Shown here: positions 13,442 to 18,658 of the stretch, piece after piece | Layout: the number at the start of each line of letters is the position of its first letter | How positions within the stretch are numbered: position 1 is the first letter of the stretch | NCBI GenBank assembly: GCA_964625175.1 | Contig: CAZVAO010000043.1 | Location: 1-18,658 of the forward strand | DNA: 18,658 bases | Direction of reading: 5' to 3' | From: CAZVAO01 sp964625175 | GTDB taxonomy: Bacteria; Bacillota; UBA994; PWPR01 | Made by a program: the position numbers and the translations under genes | Notes under the pieces: model-generated | Told to the model about the DNA's origin: nothing | Database searches by the model: none | Seen by the model: only the letters and a program-made list of their open reading frames with translations

Positions 13442-13996
13442 TTAGCGAAGTTCTACTGTATTTTTTAATTGTTCACGTACTTGTTGATCAGATAAATTCA
13501 CCGTTTGGAAACTGCGGAAATCCAAACCAGCAGATGTACAAACCTGTTTTAAGGCGTTGTTGTAGCTGGTCGAACGATCAATGGTGATTGCTAAGAAGGG
13601 TTTAAAGTCATAATCAGCAATCAAAAAGTCAAATCGTGCCTGTTCATAAGCAGCCAATTGGCCACCTGTCAGTTCAGAAGGGAATTCCAGAACATCAGCA
13701 ATGAAAACATTCGGTAGGATTTGATATTGATAGGTCTGGATGATGTCCTTTAATTGGCGATAAAACCGATATTGATCCGCATCCAAGATATAATCTTTCT
13801 GGTGAAAATGCCATGGGCAATCGGCTAGGTTTTCAGTTGGATTCGCCTGTTGTAACTGAGGGATCACTTTTTTTAGGTCCGCTGGTGTAGTAAACACACT
13901 TTTATTGCGAAAAATTTTCACAATCCGAAAGATGGCTGTGAAGAAAAAAACAAAAAAGAGGATGTTAAATAGAACACCGAAAATAGCGAAGGACAT
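13442..13996 (-). CDS. Membrane-anchored DUF2726-like protein
   Basis: The 184-residue protein has one strongly hydrophobic N-terminal segment (about 4-27) followed by basic residues, so it is a single-pass protein with its main domain probably in the cytosol. Residues about 72-168 resemble DUF2726: a DADQYRFYRQLKDII opening, YQILPNVFIADVL, then ARFDFLIADYDFKPFLAITIDRS and a final ALKQVCTSAGLDFRSF. Members look like divergent restriction-endonuclease folds; here the usual acidic and His positions appear partly replaced (TIDRSTSY rather than ELDDSSH), so activity is doubtful. The ATG at 13996 is chosen because AAAGGAG lies 8 bases before it. It sits 24 bp after prmC. Function unknown. Confidence 0.72.
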   Translation of the reverse strand: MSFAIFGVLFNILFFVFFFTAIFRIVKIFRNKSVFTTPADLKKVIPQLQQANPTENLADCPWHFHQKDYILDADQYRFYRQLKDIIQTYQYQILPNVFIADVLEFPSELTGGQLAAYEQARFDFLIADYDFKPFLAITIDRSTSYNNALKQVCTSAGLDFRSFQTVNLSDQQVREQLKNTVELR

Positions 13997-14020
13997 AGGA
14001 ATCGCTCCTTTCATTAAGGA

Positions 14021-14866
14021 TCAAGTTTTGTATCCGATAACCACGCGATCGTGATCGGCAAAATCTTGAATAATTTCAACTTTTGTTAATCCAGCCTCCA
14101 GCCAAAGCTTTTGGACTGCCGGACCCTGTTGCCAGCCAATTTCTACGGCGAGTAGGCCATCCCGTGCCAATAGAGCAGGGGCATCTTTGGCCAGTTGTCG
14201 GTAGAAATCAAGGCCGTCAGCTCCTCCGAAAAGAGCTAGGTTTGGTTCGTACCTCACGTTTTGGGGTAGGGTCGCCATCTCCTCAGATGTGATATAGGGG
14301 GGATTGGAGACAATCGCTCTATATTGGGTGTTAGAAGGTAATCCGGCCAACATATTTCCTTGATGAAAATCAATGCGGGAGGTTACGCCGTGGAGGGTTG
14401 CATTGTGGAGCGCAACACTAAGCGCATCTTCCGAGATGTCGACAGCAGAAAAGTGGGCATTTGGTAACAGGTTTGCTAGAGAAACGACAATGGCGCCACT
14501 CCCTGTGCCGATATCAGCAATGTGCCCCGTTTCTTTAAGTCCTAAACAATTGACAATGGTTTGCACCAGGATTTCCGTTTCGGGACGGGGAATCAAGACG
14601 CGTTCGTCAACCATAAAATCAAGGCCCATGAATTCTTGCTTCCCTAGAATATATTGTAAGGGAATATGTTGTTCGAGCAAGTGGCTTAAAGCGATAAAAT
14701 GCCTGGATGCCTCTAACGATAGGGGTTGCTCTAAGTGGATAATGAACTGGGTATAATCGTAGTTGAGGGCCTTCATAAGCAATAGACGAGCGGTCGCTCG
14801 TCCATTTTCGAAGCCCTCAGAGTCAAAAAGGGCAGATTTCTCATTCCAAAATTCACGAATTAACAT
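14021..14866 (-). CDS. prmC: Release factor glutamine methyltransferase
   Basis: The 281-residue protein methylates the GGQ glutamine of peptide-chain release factors using S-adenosylmethionine. It has an N-terminal helical domain (1-75) for release-factor binding, PRPETE (93-98), SAM-binding ADIGTGSGAI (117-126) and the substrate-glutamine motif NPPY (188-191). Its ATG lies one base beyond the stop codon of prfA, whose product is its substrate, so the two are translationally coupled. No strong separate ribosome binding site is seen, which fits coupling. Length is normal and no key residue is missing. Confidence 0.96.
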   Translation of the reverse strand: MLIREFWNEKSALFDSEGFENGRATARLLLMKALNYDYTQFIIHLEQPLSLEASRHFIALSHLLEQHIPLQYILGKQEFMGLDFMVDERVLIPRPETEILVQTIVNCLGLKETGHIADIGTGSGAIVVSLANLLPNAHFSAVDISEDALSVALHNATLHGVTSRIDFHQGNMLAGLPSNTQYRAIVSNPPYITSEEMATLPQNVRYEPNLALFGGADGLDFYRQLAKDAPALLARDGLLAVEIGWQQGPAVQKLWLEAGLTKVEIIQDFADHDRVVIGYKT

Positions 14867-14867
14867 C

Positions 14868-15941
14868 TTAGGCTTCTAGTTTGGCCAGTCTGCGGGCTTG
14901 GTCGTCGGCATTGAGTGCCTCAATAAAGGGTTCAATCTCACCATCGAGGACTTTTTCCATTTGATGGACGGTCAGTCCTACGCGGTGATCGGTAATACGC
15001 GTCTGTGGGAAGTTATAGGTGCGAATGCGCTCACTGCGGTCACCCGTGCCCACTTGGCTGCGACGCTCGGATGCCATTTCCTCATCGGCTTTGGCTTGCT
15101 CAATATCTAATAAACGGCTGCGCAAAACGCGCATAGCTTTTTCTTTGTTTTTAATCTGCGATTTCTCATCTTGAATCGAAACGACGATGCCGGATGGATT
15201 GTGGGTCAAGCGCACCGCAGAATAGGTTGTGTTAACGGATTGTCCTCCGGGACCACTCGAACAGAAAATATCAACTCGGACATCGTTAGGATCGATTTCG
15301 AGATCAATTTCCTCGGCTTCAGGTAGCACGGCAACGGTAGCGGTTGAGGTGTGAATCCGACCACTCGTTTCAGTCGTAGGGACGCGCTGCACCCGATGCA
15401 CACCACTTTCGAATTTGAGTCGGCTGTAGGCGCCGGCTCCTTCAATCACAAAGGTGACTTGTTTATAGCCGCCGATGCCCGTAGGACTGCCATCCATCAG
15501 TTCGACTTTCCAATTCTGGCGCTCTGCATAACGGGTGTACATGCGGAAAAGCACGGCGGCAAAGAGTCCTGCTTCGTCTCCACCTGCTCCTGCACGGATT
15601 TCCACCACAACGTTTTTATCATCATTGGGATCTTTAGGTAAGAGCAACACCCGTATTTCCTCTTCTAATTCGGTTTGCTGGGATTCTAAGTCTTTTAATT
15701 CTACTTCTAACATGTCAGCAAACTCAGGAACGGTGTCTGGATCATCTAACATTTCTTGGGTCGCAGTGATTTCATCCATTAAATCACTGTATTTGTTAGC
15801 CGCAGCTACAATCGGGCCTAGGCTGGAATGTTCGATAGAAAGTTTGCGGAACTGGTCTTGGTCATTAATAATGCTTGGGTCGGAAAGGGCTTTATTGAGG
15901 TCATCATATCGTCTGCGAAATGCTGCAAGTTTATCAAGCAT
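14868..15941 (-). CDS. prfA: Peptide chain release factor 1
   Basis: This 357-residue factor reads UAA and UAG stop codons in the ribosomal A site and triggers peptide release. It shows the PxT-type recognition segment RVPTTETSGRIHTS (PTT at 188-190; PAT in many bacteria), then the catalytic SSGPGGQSVNTT loop with GGQ at 232-234, and the basic C-terminal helix region. The PxT tripeptide and the length identify RF1 rather than RF2. GGAG lies 9 bases before the ATG, and the start overlaps the end of the upstream yqhQ gene by 8 bp. It is followed immediately by prmC. Confidence 0.97.
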   Translation of the reverse strand: MLDKLAAFRRRYDDLNKALSDPSIINDQDQFRKLSIEHSSLGPIVAAANKYSDLMDEITATQEMLDDPDTVPEFADMLEVELKDLESQQTELEEEIRVLLLPKDPNDDKNVVVEIRAGAGGDEAGLFAAVLFRMYTRYAERQNWKVELMDGSPTGIGGYKQVTFVIEGAGAYSRLKFESGVHRVQRVPTTETSGRIHTSTATVAVLPEAEEIDLEIDPNDVRVDIFCSSGPGGQSVNTTYSAVRLTHNPSGIVVSIQDEKSQIKNKEKAMRVLRSRLLDIEQAKADEEMASERRSQVGTGDRSERIRTYNFPQTRITDHRVGLTVHQMEKVLDGEIEPFIEALNADDQARRLAKLEA

Positions 15942-16842
15942 TGGTTTTCACTCCTGCATGGTTATTCTGGTAGGCTATTTCTTGGTCTAGGGCGGCTTTA
16001 AAGGCTGCGATTGCTACTTCGACTTGTTGATCATCGGGTTCATAGGTTGTCAGGTTTTGCATCAGCAAGCCTGGTGCTAATGCGATACGCCAGATTAATT
16101 TGTTCTGATTTTTGCCCGCTGCCTGAATGATTTCATAGCTGATTCCTGCAATAAGCGGTAAGAGCACAATCCGTGTTAAGATGCGCATCCAGATCGGCTG
16201 CCAGCCAAAGAGGGTGAATACAAACACGGCAATAATCATCACTAAAAGCATAAAAGCGGTTCCACAACGAACGTGTAAAGTCGTAAATTTTTGGGTTTCT
16301 GCAACCGATAAATCACAGCCGGCTTCATAGCAGTTGATCGTTTTATGTTCTGCGCCGTGGTATTGAAAAACACGTTTGATATCAGGCATTCTGGTTATTA
16401 AGAGGACGTAGGCAATAAAGATGCCAATGCGCATAAATCCTTCGATTAAGTTGAGGGCTAGGGAGTTGGTAAATAGTTGTTTGGCGAAGCCAGTCAAGAG
16501 AGTGGGCAATACCATAAACAACAGAATTGCGCCACCAATTCCCATAAAGACGGAAAGCCACATCATTCCGTCGCTCAGCTCTTCTTCTTCTCCGAGTGCT
16601 TCGTTAGAAGCATATAAGAGACATTTAATGCCCAGGTAGAGGCTATCGACTAAGTTGACGGAGCCGCGGAAGAAAGGCCACTGGCGCCAGCCCTTTTTCT
16701 TGGCAGAAACAGGGGCGGTTTGCTCAACTTTTAAGGCAATTTCATCATTGGGACGACGCACAGCGACACTATAGCCGTGGGCGGTGCGCATCATCACGCC
16801 TTCGATGACAGCCTGTCCCCCTATTTTTAATTTTTCGCTCAT
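15934..16842 (-). CDS. yqhQ: DUF1385 (YqhQ-family) multi-pass membrane protein
   Basis: The 302-residue protein matches the DUF1385 family: KIGGQAVIEGVMMRT at the start, FFRGSVNLVDSLYLG (57-71), the YHGAEHKTINCYE signature (161-173) and HVRCGTAF (190-197). Hydrophobic spans at about 95-117, 133-151, 193-213 and 219-240 indicate four membrane segments. The molecular function of the family is not established. I use the ATG at 16842, with AAGGA 8 bases upstream, rather than an in-frame TTG at 16881 that has no ribosome binding site and lies before the conserved start. It is 56 bp after tdk and overlaps prfA by 8 bp, the order commonly found in Clostridia. Confidence 0.92.
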   Translation of the reverse strand: MSEKLKIGGQAVIEGVMMRTAHGYSVAVRRPNDEIALKVEQTAPVSAKKKGWRQWPFFRGSVNLVDSLYLGIKCLLYASNEALGEEEELSDGMMWLSVFMGIGGAILLFMVLPTLLTGFAKQLFTNSLALNLIEGFMRIGIFIAYVLLITRMPDIKRVFQYHGAEHKTINCYEAGCDLSVAETQKFTTLHVRCGTAFMLLVMIIAVFVFTLFGWQPIWMRILTRIVLLPLIAGISYEIIQAAGKNQNKLIWRIALAPGLLMQNLTTYEPDDQQVEVAIAAFKAALDQEIAYQNNHAGVKTNA

Positions 16843-16898
16843 ATATCTCAATTCCTTATTTATATTTAGGTTAGTCGTCAAGTTTGTGATTTGAACCG

Positions 16899-17486
16899 CT
16901 AGTGACTATGAGGCACCTCATGACAGTGACGACAGCGTGCTTCATAGGATTCACTTGCTCCAATTAATACTGTGGGACCAGCATAAGGTGCTGGTTCACC
17001 ATCAATTAGGCGTTGGGTACGGCTGGCAAGGTTACCACAAACCATGCAAATGGCATGAAGTTTATCAACATATTCGGCCACAGCCATTAGTCCAGGGGTA
17101 GGTCCGAAGGGTTCGGAACGGAAATCGGTATCTAGTCCAGCTGCAATGACACGCAAACCTTGGTCTGCTAGGGTTTGGCAGACATTGATGATATCGTCGT
17201 TAAAAAATTGAACCTCATCAATCGCAACGACTTGGGTGTTCGGTTGGAGCCGATTGATAATCTCTTCAGGGTGACTGATATTGATCGCTGTGGTGGACGA
17301 ACCGTCGTGGGAAACGACTTCATCATTGCTAAAACGGTTATCAATTTGGGGTTTAAAAACTTGCACTTGTTGCTTGGCATAGCGCGCCCGTTTAATACGA
17401 CGTATTAACTCTTCAGATTTCCCTGAAAACATCGAACCGCAAATCACTTCAATCCAGCCATCATTAATACTTGTAGCCATTGTCAT
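16899..17486 (-). CDS. tdk: Thymidine kinase
   Basis: This 195-residue type II thymidine kinase phosphorylates thymidine with ATP in pyrimidine salvage. Visible are the P-loop GSMFSGKS (17-24), the Walker B/catalytic segment IDEVQFF with Glu91, the FGPTPGLMAVAEYV lasso-entry region, and a structural zinc site of CMVC (147-150) with CRHC (185-188). Length and motifs are typical of the tetrameric bacterial enzyme. GGAG precedes the ATG at 17486 by a short spacer, and a second ATG two codons on is equally plausible. It is the first gene of the six-gene minus-strand operon. Confidence 0.96.
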   Translation of the reverse strand: MTMATSINDGWIEVICGSMFSGKSEELIRRIKRARYAKQQVQVFKPQIDNRFSNDEVVSHDGSSTTAINISHPEEIINRLQPNTQVVAIDEVQFFNDDIINVCQTLADQGLRVIAAGLDTDFRSEPFGPTPGLMAVAEYVDKLHAICMVCGNLASRTQRLIDGEPAPYAGPTVLIGASESYEARCRHCHEVPHSH

Positions 17487-17586
17487 TTCACTCCGTCTTT
17501 ATTTCTCCCAGGGTATTAAATACATCTGAGGTTATGATTAAAGTATGCTTATGGAAAGAATCAATGTAGTGTTCCTTAACTTTAAT

Positions 17587-17592
17587 ATTATA
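17587..17592 (-). promoter_or_regulatory. -10 element of the tdk operon
   Basis: Minus-strand TATAAT lies about 100 bases before the tdk start; the -35 at 17 bp (TTATCC) is poor. The best single candidate in the gap, not certain. Confidence 0.45.
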
Positions 17593-17756
17593 GCCTATTT
17601 AGGGTTTTGGATAAACGTTTAATTGTAAAAATACCGAGATTACAGTATAAATGTCGATAAAATTTACGGTTTAGTGGCCAATTTTTGAGATTCGAATAGT
17701 GCGTGTGGGATTGGAACAAAGAGAGTATTCGAGTAATGAAAGGATTAGTGGTGTAA

Positions 17757-17785
17757 TTGCATCAACCCTAAATCCATGATATTAT
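17757..17785 (+). promoter_or_regulatory. Promoter of the stalk-domain protein gene
   Basis: TTGCAT (17757-17762) and TATTAT (17780-17785) are spaced exactly 17 bp, with a TGA extended -10 element. The start codon lies about 50 bases downstream, after an AGGAGG ribosome binding site. Confidence 0.65.
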
Positions 17786-17834
17786 TAAGGGGAATTCATT
17801 ATATCTGAGAACAAAGAATAGGAGGTTGTGTAGT

Positions 17835-18658
17835 ATGAAAAAGGTGCTTTTTCTAAGCCTAATGGCACTATTAATTATGGCGCTAGCCATACCTGCCAAT
17901 GCAGTTGCTGATATTACTGTTTTTATTGATGGGGTGCAGATTGTTTTTGACGTTCCGCCAGTAATTGTCGAGGGGCGCACTTTAGTTCCATTACGTGCGA
18001 TATTTGAAGGGCTCGACATGACAGTTGTCTATGAGCCGACAACCAAAATGATTACGGGAACGAGTTCTGAAAAACGCGTAATCCTCCAGGTTAACTCAAC
18101 AGCAGCTAGTGTTACCGATTTTGGTACTGGGATTACGACGTCAATGACACTCGATGTTCCCGCCCAAATTGTTGAAAGCCGTACATTGGTACCCTTACGG
18201 TTTGTGGGTGAGAGTACAGGTGCTTCGGTCGTTTGGGATGGCCCAACGCGCACCATCAATATCACAACACCGTCTACCAGTGAGCCTGATCCTGAACCTG
18301 AGAATTTGCCACCAACAGCTTTGGCTGATCCTGTACAATTCAGTATAGGTGAGCAATCGACATTAATGATATCTGTGGATGAACTGGCAGAAGACACTGA
18401 CGGTTTGACGACAGATGAATTAGAGATTGTTCAAGTCAGCTTCGATGGTTGGACGATTGATTACGGTGACTTTGAAGTTGCGCCAGATGGCTTATCATTA
18501 GGGTTTATGTCGATAGATATCCCTGCAATCAGTACCCAATTAGCTGTAGTCGAGGTGACAGACGGTACCAATACCATTGATGTCAATATTGAAATCCTAA
18601 TTATGCCTCAGATGATTGAAATACCTAATCTGCCACCAGTAGCGCTAGGTGATCCGGT
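17835..18658 (+). CDS. Secreted protein with copper-amine-oxidase N-terminal-like stalk domain, 3' truncated by window
   Basis: The frame is open from 17835 to the window end (274 codons, no stop). Residues 1-24 form a signal peptide (KKVLFLSLMALLIMALAIPANA). Residues about 27-145 are two halves of a copper amine oxidase N-terminal-like domain (PF07833), each with the PPVIVEGRTLVPLRAIFEGL / PAQIVESRTLVPLRFVGE signature. This domain is a common surface or stalk module in Clostridia and needs no copper. An acidic EPDPEPENLPP linker leads to a beta-rich module that appears to repeat: NLPPTALADP at 157-166 returns as NLPPVALGDP at 265-274, a period of 108 residues. AGGAGG precedes the ATG. It is divergent from the tdk operon. 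A cell-surface role is inferred. Confidence 0.85.
   Translation, partial: MKKVLFLSLMALLIMALAIPANAVADITVFIDGVQIVFDVPPVIVEGRTLVPLRAIFEGLDMTVVYEPTTKMITGTSSEKRVILQVNSTAASVTDFGTGITTSMTLDVPAQIVESRTLVPLRFVGESTGASVVWDGPTRTINITTPSTSEPDPEPENLPPTALADPVQFSIGEQSTLMISVDELAEDTDGLTTDELEIVQVSFDGWTIDYGDFEVAPDGLSLGFMSIDIPAISTQLAVVEVTDGTNTIDVNIEILIMPQMIEIPNLPPVALGDP

Larger units (their letters stand above)
17487..17834. other. Divergent intergenic region between tdk and the stalk-domain gene
   Basis: No gene is seen in these 348 bases. They contain the putative tdk -10 (17587-17592, minus) and the plus-strand promoter at 17757-17785. The middle part (17600-17700) is AT-rich without a fold or riboswitch that I can recognise. 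Confidence 0.5.

Noticed and set aside
14373..14756. 127-codon plus-strand open frame opposite prmC
   Set aside because: It lies antisense inside a well-supported prmC, has no ribosome binding site and low-complexity composition.
15535..15990. 151-codon plus-strand open frame opposite prfA
   Set aside because: It is antisense to prfA, Ser-rich in the way antisense frames of helical proteins are, and has no ribosome binding site.
17626..17660. Possible sigma-D (sigma-28) promoter with TAAA and GTCGATAA
   Set aside because: The spacing of 23 bases is far from the required 14-16 and the -10 has two mismatches.

Overview
The window suggests a low-to-mid GC Gram-positive bacterium of the Bacillota, most likely an anaerobic member of the Clostridia. 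The evidence is the gene order tdk - DUF1385/yqhQ - prfA - prmC, strong AGGAGG-type ribosome binding sites before nearly every gene, rho-independent terminators with U-tracts, a dockerin-bearing secreted protein, and a copper-amine-oxidase-N stalk protein. No rRNA, tRNA, CRISPR array, transposase or phage gene is visible.

Left part (1-4970). A repeat-rich non-coding edge (1-458) is followed by three minus-strand genes read from a promoter at 2753-2781: a response-regulator-like protein with a degenerate receiver, a secreted PPC-like/Thr-Pro-linker/dockerin protein, and a RidA enamine deaminase ending in a terminator at 459-486. The next gap (2704-3323) is AT-rich, carries a cluster of DnaA-box-like sites at 2968-3152, and ends in a long bulged terminator hairpin. 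That terminator belongs to a minus-strand pair, an SDR oxidoreductase and a PHP-family histidinol-phosphatase-like enzyme.

Middle part (5000-11900), all plus strand. It holds a PLP-dependent trans-sulfuration-type enzyme, a WYL-domain regulator, a GyrI-like protein, a second RidA paralogue, a serine alpha/beta hydrolase and a lipoprotein. The regulator gene and the GyrI-like gene are each preceded by the same TGACA-N6-TGTCA inverted repeat lying on the promoter, which points to a small autoregulated ligand-response unit. The lipoprotein gene follows a promoter whose -35/-10 spacer contains nine consecutive G, a candidate slippage switch. The gene-free stretch 11167-12012 holds dispersed repeats, including a copy of the family seen at the left edge.

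Right part (12013-17486), all minus strand. This is a compact housekeeping operon: tdk, yqhQ, prfA, prmC, a DUF2726-like membrane-anchored protein and lysA, ending in a terminator at 12013-12040. It links nucleotide salvage, translation termination, release-factor methylation and lysine/DAP metabolism. Divergent from tdk, the truncated gene at 17835 encodes a secreted stalk-domain protein that runs off the window.

The most notable signals are the DnaA-box cluster far from any visible dnaA, the poly-G promoter spacer, the paired WYL-regulator operators, and the base-pair-conserving dispersed hairpin repeat.
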